Origin: an uncultured Porphyromonas sp.
Lineage (GTDB): Bacteria > Bacteroidota > Bacteroidia > Bacteroidales > Porphyromonadaceae
DNA length: 8,680 nt
Assembly: GCA_902465775.1 (NCBI GenBank)
Contig: CABQOJ010000044.1
Location: 1-8,680 of the forward strand
Reading direction: 5' to 3'
Made by a program: the position numbers and the translations under genes. How positions within the stretch are numbered: position 1 is the stretch's first letter; each line of letters opens with the position of its first letter. The notes under the pieces were generated by a model. It was not told where the DNA came from. It did not search any database and saw nothing but the letters and a program-made list of their open reading frames with translations. Positions 1 to 6,517 of the stretch are shown piece after piece.

Positions 1-150
1 GTAGCACTCTACACGCTGGATGGACAGCTGATCACGCGCCTAGCTGCTGACCGCTCGGGTCGCCTACAGATAGACCTCACCGCACTGAGCGAGGGCACCT
101 ATCTCGTGGTCACCGAGGGTGCTACACAGCGCCTCGTCGTCAAGCACTAA
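1..150 (+). CDS. 3' end of a T9SS cargo protein (partial; type A sorting domain)
   Basis: The window opens inside a rightward gene; the last 49 codons are visible, ending with TAA at 148-150. The peptide reads VALYTLDGQLITRL, then a spacer with SGRLQIDLTALSEGTYLVV, and ends in QRLVVKH. This is the usual type A T9SS C-terminal sorting domain: an 'xLYxxDGxLI' strand, an 'IDLxxLxxGxYLV' strand pair and a short basic tail. In this family the domain directs transport through the T9SS outer-membrane channel and is then cleaved during surface attachment. The upstream functional domain lies outside the window, so the activity of the protein is unknown. By hand count the first 60 bases are about 62% G+C, much richer than the LRR operon downstream (about 35-40% in sampled lines). 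The three complete genes here end in the same kind of domain. Confidence 0.85.
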   Translation, partial: VALYTLDGQLITRLAADRSGRLQIDLTALSEGTYLVVTEGATQRLVVKH

Positions 151-163
151 TACTCACGATTAC

Positions 164-213
164 GATCTGACAGCAACGCTACGCCAATGAGCGACGACGC
201 TGCTCGTCAGATC
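164..213 (+). terminator. Structured 3' hairpin after the partial T9SS gene
   Basis: Thirteen bases after the stop codon, GATCTGACAGCA (164-175) pairs with TGCT (201-204) and GTCAGATC (206-213), with only C205 bulged. Inside the loop CGCT (177-180) can pair with AGCG (190-193). There is no T run after it, so it may be a 3'-end stabilising structure rather than an intrinsic terminator. The label terminator is inferred from its position. Confidence 0.5.
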
Positions 214-270
214 AAGATTGACAGATTAGATTATGACTGACGAACTATAAGTTGTCAGACTATATAAGAG

Positions 271-302
271 AGAGCTCTGTAGGACATATCCTACGGAGCT
301 CT
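271..302 (+). terminator. Hairpin terminator downstream of the partial T9SS gene
   Basis: A 14-bp stem with one G-U pair is formed by AGAGCTCTGTAGGA (271-284) and TCCTACGGAGCTCT (289-302) around a CATA loop. It is followed by TCTTGTATAT, a weak T-rich tail. The near-symmetric flanks (TATATAAG on the left) mean it could also stop leftward transcription. Confidence 0.65.
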
Positions 303-751
303 TCTTGTATATAGTGCCGTCACATTCCACCTAGCCGTGCACCTCTAGAAGATTACTCGTCCCTGGATCCCTAGAGTTGAGCTACGCGTTCCACATCAAG
401 GCGCAGCCCGACGGCTCCCACCTCCTCTTCGAGTAAGCGCACACACATTGTGCTTCACCTACTAGGGCGAGGAGTCAGTGCAAAGGTACTACACCGACCA
501 AGGGCCCCCGCCCTTTACAGCTGTCAGCTGTTGCGAGCAAGCTTCAGTGACAACTCTCCACCCCAAGGAGAGCTAAGATCGTCAGACTACTATCTCTCCT
601 ATTGTATACAACGGAGTCAGATCTCATTAAGCTAGACAAAGGACATATCGCTTGTGACGTGTACCCGTTTTGTTGTTTTCGGGTACATACGGAGGGTGAC
701 GAGTACTTACTGTTAACACATAAGACTTGTGAAATCTAGGAGCTTAGCGTG
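303..751. other. 449-base stretch without a convincing gene; several short hairpins
   Basis: No ORF here looks like a real protein. An open frame beginning at 450 (61 codons) has no family resemblance and no promoter box or ribosome binding site that I can see. Around 335-436 both strands read like decayed coding sequence: the + strand ends in SYAFHIKAQPDGSHLLFE, and the - strand (371-448) gives LLEEEVGAVGLRLDVERV. One must be the antisense shadow of the other, and I cannot assign either to a family. Small inverted repeats occur at 500-515 (AAGGGC, loop CCCC, GCCCTT), at 554-572 (CTCTCC with GGAGAG) and at 660-687. The stretch ends at a strong rightward terminator (752-790), which would fit an unannotated small RNA or a decayed gene. 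A TACCTTTG match to TAnnTTTG lies on the minus strand at 481-488, but without a fitting -33 box. Confidence 0.5.
660..687. repeat. Inverted repeat / hairpin with T-rich loop
   Basis: TGTACCCG (660-667) and CGGGTACA (680-687) form a perfect 8-bp stem around a 12-base loop made only of T and G. It could be an RNA hairpin or a protein-binding palindrome. It lies outside any gene, 65 bases before the rightward terminator at 752. Confidence 0.45.
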
Positions 752-790
752 GACTCTAGGAGGAACTGACTGTTTCTCCTAGAGTCTTTT
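752..790 (+). terminator. Strong rho-independent terminator, rightward
   Basis: GACTCTAGGAGGAAC (752-766) pairs with GTTTCTCCTAGAGTC (772-786): a 15-bp stem with one G-U pair and a TGACT loop. TTTTGGGTTTT follows directly. The T run is on the + strand, so it ends rightward transcripts. The nearest identified rightward gene ends at 150, more than 600 bases upstream and already followed by two hairpins, so what this terminator serves is unclear. Confidence 0.75.
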
Positions 791-811
791 GGGTTTTGGA
801 AGCGAAAAGTC

Positions 812-841
812 TTGAGCCCGTCACTTGAGTGGCGGGCTCAA
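812..841 (-). terminator. Rho-independent terminator of the leftward LRR operon
   Basis: TTGAGCCCGTCAC (812-824) and GTGGCGGGCTCAA (829-841) form a 13-bp stem with one G-U pair and a four-base loop. On the minus strand the stem is followed by GACTTTTCGC, a short T tract. It starts only eight bases after the stop codon of the LRR gene (850-852), as expected for the end of the leftward operon. Confidence 0.8.
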
Positions 842-849
842 AGGCAAAA

Positions 850-3800
850 CTATCTAAGGATCTTATAACTATCCCCATCAATTATCAAGATGTAACCTCC
901 TGAAGATATTTGAGAGAGATCTAAGCAAGCACTACCCTTCGTATTGGTAGTGGTACGTAAAATCAACTTTCCGTCTACGTCATAGAGAGCTATGTCAGCA
1001 TAAGGCACAGTCTCAACCATTACATATCCATTTTGCCCCTGATAGATACGAGAAGCTTTGTGGTTAGTCAAAAAGTCAAGGGAAGTTTCCTTACCTGCAT
1101 ATACCTTGCCATTGTCATATCCTCCATTATAATCATAAACGGTCCAGTTTTTTGCCTGGGCTATAGCAACATCTGTGTCAAGACAAACATTTCTCTCTGA
1201 TTGGTCAGTTCCATCAATGATGTATATGCTAGCATCATCGTCTGAAAGCCTTTGAGGAAGGCTTGTCATTAAGGCCGTCATTGCCTTTCCTGTAATAGCA
1301 TTTCCAAAGCAATCAATAAAGGCTATGTTTTTGTTTTTCTCAAGGGATAGCTCACGTATCTTATTATTCCCTATGATAAGAGATTGCAGCCTCTGATTGT
1401 ACTGCAAGTCTACCTCCTCTAGTTTATTGCCATAGCAACTTAATGCACCTAGAACAGGTAGAGAGGACAAATCGAGGGATGTTAGCTGATTGTTACCGCA
1501 AGAAAGCTCTTCTAAGTCTTTAAGAGAAGCAAGATTCAACTTTGGTAGTTGGTTGTCATTGCAATAAAGCTTCTTCAGCTTTAACGATTTGCTTAGGTCT
1601 ATACTAGGTAGTTGATTATTTGAGCAGTCTAGATATACTAACTGTACGTTGTTTTTCAGATCTATGCTAGAAAGTTTGTTTGCCTTGACAGACAAAGTCT
1701 CTAAGCCAGTAGCCTGAGATAGGTCAATAGATTTTAAAGCGTTGTCCGAAAGCTCTAGATAACTAAGCTCTGGAAGCATACTGATATCTATGCTCTTCAA
1801 GTTAGTTTGCTCTAGAGAAATTCCCTGCAGCTTTAGATTATCTTTTAGATCAATGGACCCAAGAGGATTAAATGACCCATAAAGATTTTCTAGGAGTGGT
1901 GCTGTGTGTAGATCTAGACTTTGTAACTTGTTTTGTGAGCAGAATAGAAGGCGTAGATCCTTATTATTAGATAGATCTAGCGTAGATAGCTCATTCCATG
2001 AGCAACGTAGTTCTTGCAATAAAGGTAGATGAGAGACATCTAGTTGTTGTAGCTTATTCCATGAACAGCGTAGAGACGTTAACTGAGAGCATTTGCTTAG
2101 GTCTATTCCCGTAAGCAAGCAATTCTGACAGTTGAGAGCAGTGATTTTCCCCTTAAGAAGTATGGTGGGAGCAGAGACAGTATATTCTATCGTTTTCCCG
2201 TTTTCCCAGGTCCCTTGGAGTCCTTCAATCTCTAGCTCACCATCACTAGTCTCGACAGATAGTTTGATCTTATCCCCGACCTTCACCATCGTGGTCATCG
2301 TAATCTGTTGGCTCTTCATTAGCTCACAGCCAGTGCCATCACCTATGAAGTCCTCCCTAAGTCCATCCCTAGTCGTGTATACACTCCAACCTAGCGACTT
2401 GGCTATGGAGGTTTTACTCGTAGTAGCTCCTGGGTTTTCTCGCTCGGGAGTATCATCAGAGGCTACATAAATACGTCCCGAGAAATACTCTTCAATACGA
2501 TTAGGCAGTGTCCCATAGAGAGCGTCTAGTGCACATGGATCTAGGTTGTTATCTGCAATATCTAGGCCTGTAAGCTTAGGGGATCCTTGGATAGCGATGT
2601 TCGTAAGCTGATTGTCTGCGCAACGAACCTCATCTAGGCGAGGACAGTCAGATATAGACAGTTGCTTGATCTTATTGTGAGTCAATATAATGGTGAAGAG
2701 GCTTTGCAGCCCATTACAGTGTACACTCTCAATATCATTATTGGAGACATCAACACTATAAAGTTCGGGATTTCTAGTTAAGTTGAGATTCCCAGAGGCT
2801 TTAGTATCTATTGCCTTGAAGTTGCGGAGCTTAGGCAAGAAGGAGATATCAATCCATTTCAGAGTATTTCCAGATAGGTCAAGAGTTTCAAGAACTGGCA
2901 TCTCAATGAAGGGAAGCTTCGTAAGAGTATTGTTTTGAGCGTACAATTCATCAAGTTTGTTCAGATCTTGCTTCCAGTCTAGATCTTTTAGATTGTTGTT
3001 GCTACAATCTATCGAAGTTAGAGCCGGACAGTTATCTATCGTAAGCTGTGTGAGCTTGTTGTTCGCTAAAGAAAGCTCCTCTAGATCTGTAAAATCCTGC
3101 AACAAGAGGGTCGCAAGAGCATTCCCCTCGAGCTTGAGTCGTTGCAGCTTTTTATTGTTATTAAGGTTGACCTCAGAGAGACTGTTTTTCCCTAGAGCGA
3201 GGTAAGTTAGACTTGTCAAGTCAGAGAGATCTACAGTAGTTAAGTTGTTACTCGAGAGATCTAAGCGATTTAAAGAGGAGAGTGAGGATAGATCAATATC
3301 TGAGATCGCGTTTTCAAAGAGTATGAGCTCTTTGAGTTTGGGAGCATTTACTATCTCTATAGTCTGTATCGTATTAGAGGGAGCCTTAAATGTGTAGAGT
3401 TCCTTAGCATAGATCTTTATTTGTGGATTGTCCACGGCTGCATCACAATAAACCCGCATAGCGTAATAGGGATCATCGCTAACCATAAATGCCTTAGGAT
3501 TTCCATCTCCTAGATCAATGTATATCGTATCCTCCACATTGGACACTTCGAAGATGATTCGCTGGTCCGCCTGACATAATAGTGTCATCGTCATAGCTAA
3601 GCTTGTCTTTGGATGATCAGGAGAAGTCTTCTGTACAAAGCGAGCAGTAAAGTTCATGTCACGATCTATCTGACAAGACAACTCTTGCTTTTCTGGTTCC
3701 ACAAGAGCTCCTCCTTCATACCATCCACCGAAAGCATACCCGAGGTTAGGGGTTGCCTTTAGCTTAACTTTAGTGCCTTTTGGTATTGTAGCTCCAGAGG

Positions 3801-4281
3801 CAATCGGATTGGGAAAGAAACTATCCTCAGTAGCTTCTACAGTTCCAGAGCCTTCAGGGCTATCTTCGTGCAAGCCATAGCTTAAGCTTACATACTCTTG
3901 CTTGCCAATGTAAGCAACTACATTTAGTGTTCCTGACAGTTGCTCTACACCTAGTGCACTCTTCAGATCTATGTGAGTCAGAAAGCTATTTGTGTAAGTA
4001 CCTCCGAAGAAATCAGAAACAACTGTGCCATTGACTTCCCACTTTTGCACATTAATAGTCTCAGTAGAAGTCACACGTATGGTAAACGCGTTTCCGTAGG
4101 TATAGCTACCGTCTGGGTTTTTCGTTATTTCAGTTTCTTGTCCAGTCGCTCCGGCCTGCACAACGGATATGGAAGCCGCATCCTTAGGTTGAACTGAAAG
4201 AAACAGTTTGTTTTCTGCAAGCAACCCCATGCTACAGAGCAATAGGAGAGACGCACAGAGTAAATATCGCAATGTTTTCAT
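850..4281 (-). CDS. Internalin-type LRR surface protein with two LRR modules and a T9SS sorting domain
   Basis: An exported surface protein of 1143 residues, probably for adhesion or protein binding. Residues 1-22 are a signal peptide (MKTLRY, leucine core, cut near LLA-EN). Residues about 135-216 resemble the InlB B-repeat/'bacterial repeat' fold, with GYAFGGWYEGG at 181-191 and an 'FTARF' end. A beta-rich segment from about 230 leads into LRR block 1 (about 316-590, about 13 units) and an end cap (about 585-640, 'IYV...GWSVY'). A second beta-rich segment (about 657-712), LRR block 2 (about 713-1006, 14 units of 21) and a second end cap (to about 1055, 'IYI...NWTVY') repeat that order. The last 75 residues, with ALYDVDGKLIL, LDLSQISSGGYILII and a final KILR, form a type A T9SS domain. 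It is the second gene of the operon, 17 bases after the Omp28-related gene. The repeat style recalls Porphyromonas gingivalis InlJ, but this protein is much longer and I cannot claim orthology. Confidence 0.9.
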   Translation of the reverse strand: MKTLRYLLCASLLLLCSMGLLAENKLFLSVQPKDAASISVVQAGATGQETEITKNPDGSYTYGNAFTIRVTSTETINVQKWEVNGTVVSDFFGGTYTNSFLTHIDLKSALGVEQLSGTLNVVAYIGKQEYVSLSYGLHEDSPEGSGTVEATEDSFFPNPIASGATIPKGTKVKLKATPNLGYAFGGWYEGGALVEPEKQELSCQIDRDMNFTARFVQKTSPDHPKTSLAMTMTLLCQADQRIIFEVSNVEDTIYIDLGDGNPKAFMVSDDPYYAMRVYCDAAVDNPQIKIYAKELYTFKAPSNTIQTIEIVNAPKLKELILFENAISDIDLSSLSSLNRLDLSSNNLTTVDLSDLTSLTYLALGKNSLSEVNLNNNKKLQRLKLEGNALATLLLQDFTDLEELSLANNKLTQLTIDNCPALTSIDCSNNNLKDLDWKQDLNKLDELYAQNNTLTKLPFIEMPVLETLDLSGNTLKWIDISFLPKLRNFKAIDTKASGNLNLTRNPELYSVDVSNNDIESVHCNGLQSLFTIILTHNKIKQLSISDCPRLDEVRCADNQLTNIAIQGSPKLTGLDIADNNLDPCALDALYGTLPNRIEEYFSGRIYVASDDTPERENPGATTSKTSIAKSLGWSVYTTRDGLREDFIGDGTGCELMKSQQITMTTMVKVGDKIKLSVETSDGELEIEGLQGTWENGKTIEYTVSAPTILLKGKITALNCQNCLLTGIDLSKCSQLTSLRCSWNKLQQLDVSHLPLLQELRCSWNELSTLDLSNNKDLRLLFCSQNKLQSLDLHTAPLLENLYGSFNPLGSIDLKDNLKLQGISLEQTNLKSIDISMLPELSYLELSDNALKSIDLSQATGLETLSVKANKLSSIDLKNNVQLVYLDCSNNQLPSIDLSKSLKLKKLYCNDNQLPKLNLASLKDLEELSCGNNQLTSLDLSSLPVLGALSCYGNKLEEVDLQYNQRLQSLIIGNNKIRELSLEKNKNIAFIDCFGNAITGKAMTALMTSLPQRLSDDDASIYIIDGTDQSERNVCLDTDVAIAQAKNWTVYDYNGGYDNGKVYAGKETSLDFLTNHKASRIYQGQNGYVMVETVPYADIALYDVDGKLILRTTTNTKGSACLDLSQISSGGYILIIDGDSYKILR
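1264..2145 (-). repeat. LRR block 2: about 14 tandem 63-base units
   Basis: Residues about 713-1006 of the LRR protein. Every unit is 21 residues, of the form LxxLxCsxNxLxxLDLSxxxx. The period is very regular, and many units carry Cys at the sixth position. Two neighbouring units share the LRCSWN sequence, and their DNA (1987-2010 and 2050-2073) differs at only three of 24 bases, suggesting recent unit duplication or conversion. Confidence 0.85.
2512..3336 (-). repeat. LRR block 1: about 13 tandem units, more diverged
   Basis: Residues about 316-590 of the LRR protein. Most units are 21 residues with LxxLxLxxNxLxxLDLS-like patterns, but a few are 22. One near residues 480-500 is degenerate (FKAIDTKASGNLNL). 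The fewer Cys positions and looser consensus suggest that this block is older or under different constraint than block 2. Confidence 0.8.
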
Positions 4282-4298
4282 ATGTGGTATGTATTTGT

Positions 4299-6137
4299 TT
4301 ATATGTTTACTTTGACGATTCGCTCCACTCCATCTTCTGTCTGAACCAAAACAATGTAATGCCCTGGAGCTAGGTTATAGTTGACATGTAGTCTCCCACA
4401 CATATCGTAGATTTGTATCTGTCTAGTAGGAACAGAGCAAATAATTTGCCCTCTATCCACGTGTAATACGATATCTGATGAAGTTACGTGGGGTAATGAT
4501 GTAGGAACAGCTGACAGAGATCTTTGGGTAGCATTGTAAACTTCGTTGTCTGAGAGATTGACTCTGTTTGCTCCCTTATGGACGAAAGCTATGATGTTCA
4601 CCTCATGATCCTTCCAACTATCATCAAGAACTGTGGAGCCATGGTACGTGAAGTGTCCATTTTCATTCCACTGAGGTGCACTGCCCAACGCTTCGGTAAC
4701 AAATGACCGAATGGTGTGTTGCTGATAGTATCCCTCTCCTCCAGGTACATCCTCCAGACCTTCTTGTGTTGTTGAGTAGATATTATTCTCTATTACAGCA
4801 ACTGAGACCACGCAGTTATTTGGATCTATTTGGTCAGTTGCTATACTTCCAGATATATTTATGTCTAACTTTCGAGTAGCAGGATTATATTCCCCATCTA
4901 ATGTAATCTCAGCAAAAGCAGGTCTTTCTAGTTCTTCATTATAAAGCTCTTGAATTCTTTCGCTCCAAGGGACTGCAAAGGTTGGAACGGTATAAGGACC
5001 TTTCATAACGCGTCTATTGAGCATCATTGCTGGGCAGTATGTAGCAGGATTTCCGTAGAAAAAAAGTAGATCTCTAGACCCTGGAATAGTAAACTTGTCT
5101 TCATTAAATCCGACATGATGCTGTATCCATACTACCTTATCTTCATACCCAGGGAGTGCGTAGTTAAGGTCTGTCTGAGCATATGGAGTGATTCTGCTAC
5201 GCTCTGTACCAAACTGCTCTTGAAGTATAACTCGTGGATAAGATTTTGTATAGTAATACACCATTTGCTCGTATGTAAGAGGAGTTGGAAGCAGGGTTCC
5301 ATTAAATGAGGTAATCTCTGTATGAAGTAGCCCCGTTTTATCCAATTCTTTAAGAGGCATCTCAATTGCAGCGGTTTGTCCTGGTTTTAAATTCACTGGA
5401 AGCTGTAGCTTGTCTACTTGCTTACCTGCAAAGCTATATGAGACATCTATGTAGTCTACAGAGTTAATGCCATAGTTGGTCGCATCTATCGTCAGAGAGC
5501 TACTTTCACTAGCCTTGACATACTCCTGCGTTGTTACCCTATTGACATATAGCTTGTTGATAAAGTGTTCGCGCTGTCGCCCTCGTACGATCATCTGTAC
5601 CATCAAGTTAGAACCATAGCCAGAACTATATTTTAGGTATTTACCTCCATACTGGGATAAGTATATTCCATGCTCGTGAGCCCGTCCAAAAGATTGTACT
5701 CCTATTATATTTACCTCTTTGACATTATCAAATTCATACCCGATAGCATAGCTTCCATCCAGAGTAATAGGTTGAGGGGTGTCAAAGAGGACTTCATTCC
5801 ATCCTTTCTTCAGGTGAACTTCTTTTTGTTGAAGTGGTGTGCCTTCCACATTTTTCTTGATAAAAACTGACGCCGAGACGTCTTTAAGCACTGCCACACG
5901 GACACCAACAACTTGATCTCCTACAAAGTGCTTTAGGAAGTCAGACTCATAGTACGCTGCTACACCTAGGTGCGAAGGTTCTGACTCGTAACCTATAGCA
6001 GTCTTTGGAGATGGTTCTTCGAAAGCACAGTAGCCATAGAAAATAGTGTAGTCATTCGTATGCCCTGCTTGCCCCTCTTGAGGTATCGCAAAGCCGAGCA
6101 GTAACAAGGTTAGTATAGATAGTAGAGTTTTACGCAT
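4299..6137 (-). CDS. Omp28-related surface protein with T9SS sorting domain
   Basis: A 612-residue exported protein, first gene of the leftward operon. Residues 1-24 are a signal peptide (MRKTLL, leucine core, cut near GQA-G). Residues about 25-190 look like a jelly-roll domain (VGVRVAVLKDVSASVFI, GWNEVLF, YAIGYEF) similar to those in other Bacteroidota cargo proteins. Residues about 192-285 resemble a CARDB/Ig-like module (LTIDATNYGINSVDYIDVSY, LKPGQ). Residues about 300-400 match the thioredoxin-like part of Omp28-related proteins: VILQEQFGTE, VVWIQHHVGFNEDKFT, a Pro/Cys segment and MMLNRR. Residues about 405-535 match the Omp28 C-terminal beta domain (QQHTIRSFVTEALG, HEVNIIAFVHKG, NEVYNAT). 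The end (IQIYDMCGRLHV, LAPGHYIVLVQ, RIVKVNI) is a short type A sorting domain. The usual CxxC of the thioredoxin-like part is missing: GTERSRITP stands there. Its role is unknown; family members are outer-membrane or surface proteins. No clear -7 box is visible upstream of the start at 6137. Confidence 0.8.
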   Translation of the reverse strand: MRKTLLSILTLLLLGFAIPQEGQAGHTNDYTIFYGYCAFEEPSPKTAIGYESEPSHLGVAAYYESDFLKHFVGDQVVGVRVAVLKDVSASVFIKKNVEGTPLQQKEVHLKKGWNEVLFDTPQPITLDGSYAIGYEFDNVKEVNIIGVQSFGRAHEHGIYLSQYGGKYLKYSSGYGSNLMVQMIVRGRQREHFINKLYVNRVTTQEYVKASESSSLTIDATNYGINSVDYIDVSYSFAGKQVDKLQLPVNLKPGQTAAIEMPLKELDKTGLLHTEITSFNGTLLPTPLTYEQMVYYYTKSYPRVILQEQFGTERSRITPYAQTDLNYALPGYEDKVVWIQHHVGFNEDKFTIPGSRDLLFFYGNPATYCPAMMLNRRVMKGPYTVPTFAVPWSERIQELYNEELERPAFAEITLDGEYNPATRKLDINISGSIATDQIDPNNCVVSVAVIENNIYSTTQEGLEDVPGGEGYYQQHTIRSFVTEALGSAPQWNENGHFTYHGSTVLDDSWKDHEVNIIAFVHKGANRVNLSDNEVYNATQRSLSAVPTSLPHVTSSDIVLHVDRGQIICSVPTRQIQIYDMCGRLHVNYNLAPGHYIVLVQTEDGVERIVKVNI

Positions 6138-6319
6138 AGTACTTTGTGTTATATATTACTTGAGGTGTTATCATTCTTATAGGATAAATCTTTTGCAAGC
6201 ATTGATTTGTCCACTTGTTATCGTCCGATTAAGAGTTAATGGTTTTAGATAGGAGTATAAGCTCCCATAGTTCTTGACCGCTAATATAAACATATTATCT
6301 TAATTACGCTGTAGGTGTG

Positions 6320-6353
6320 CGTATTTCCCATCGCACATTCTCGTATTTCCCAT
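6320..6353. repeat. Direct repeat CGTATTTCCCAT, two copies 22 bases apart
   Basis: Exact copies of CGTATTTCCCAT lie at 6320-6331 and 6342-6353. The 22-base start-to-start distance is about two turns of DNA, which would put two bound proteins on the same helix face. It lies about 130-160 bases upstream of the rightward -7 box. Regulatory function is inferred from position. Confidence 0.55.
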
Positions 6354-6440
6354 TCCAAAACGCAATTTCGAGTGTAGCTTGCCCTGCTCCAGACTCCCCT
6401 TTCTCCTAGAAGGGAGGAGGTAGCGAGCTTCCGAGATGAA

Positions 6441-6468
6441 AAAGGGACGATGCGCTCACCGTTCCTTT
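6441..6468. repeat. Inverted repeat next to the BspA-like gene promoter
   Basis: AAAGGGACG (6441-6449) and CGTTCCTTT (6460-6468) pair over 9 bp (one G-U in RNA) around a 10-base loop. The right arm covers the expected -33 position of the TATATTTG promoter. As DNA it could be an operator. Read leftward it forms a hairpin followed by TTTTT (counting the two T beyond the stem), resembling a terminator for any transcript running left out of the BspA-like gene. Confidence 0.45.
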
Positions 6469-6481
6469 AAGGTTAATGCAG

Positions 6482-6489
6482 TATATTTG
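6482..6489 (+). promoter_or_regulatory. -7 box TATATTTG for the BspA-like gene
   Basis: An exact match to the Bacteroidota TAnnTTTG -7 element, ending 28 bases before the ATG at 6518. Transcription would start around 6496, giving a leader of about 20 bases. The -33 partner is poor (GTTC near 6461). The position supports the chosen ATG despite the long signal-peptide n-region. Confidence 0.6.
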
Positions 6490-6517
6490 CATCATCAACA
6501 AACATCGCTAAACAAAT

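Larger units (their letters stand above)
6138..6517. other. Divergent intergenic regulatory region, 380 bases
   Basis: This region lies between the starts of the leftward operon and the rightward BspA-like gene, so it must hold both promoters. The rightward one is recognisable (TATATTTG at 6482-6489). For the leftward operon I find no exact TAnnTTTG; the A+T-rich stretch at about 6150-6200 is the likely place. It also contains an exact 12-base direct repeat (6320-6353), an inverted repeat at 6441-6468 and a G-rich/C-rich patch (about 6390-6422, CTCCCC...GGGAGGAGG) with a weak hairpin. No small ORF stands out. Confidence 0.7.

Noticed and set aside
450..635. Rightward 61-codon open frame in the noncoding stretch
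   Set aside because: No family resemblance, no ribosome binding site or -7 box, and it overlaps two hairpins; its composition is not protein-like.
2132..3205. Rightward open frames opposite the LRR gene (about 2132-2470 and 2957-3205)
   Set aside because: They are antisense shadows of the LRR coding sequence; their Ser/Leu-rich, repetitive content comes from the repeats on the other strand.
1264..3336. CRISPR array or DNA minisatellite suggested by regular spacing
   Set aside because: The 63-base periodicity is codon-phased and encodes a continuous LRR protein; units are diverged at DNA level and have no spacers.
4216..4281. Lipoprotein signal in the LRR protein (LLLLCS near residue 16)
   Set aside because: The residue before Cys is Leu rather than Gly, Ala or Ser, and a normal signal peptidase I site (LLA-EN) follows.
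6390..6425. Terminator in the divergent region (CCCCTTTCTCCTAGAAGGG)
   Set aside because: The stem is only about five pairs with a bulge and no T run follows on either strand.
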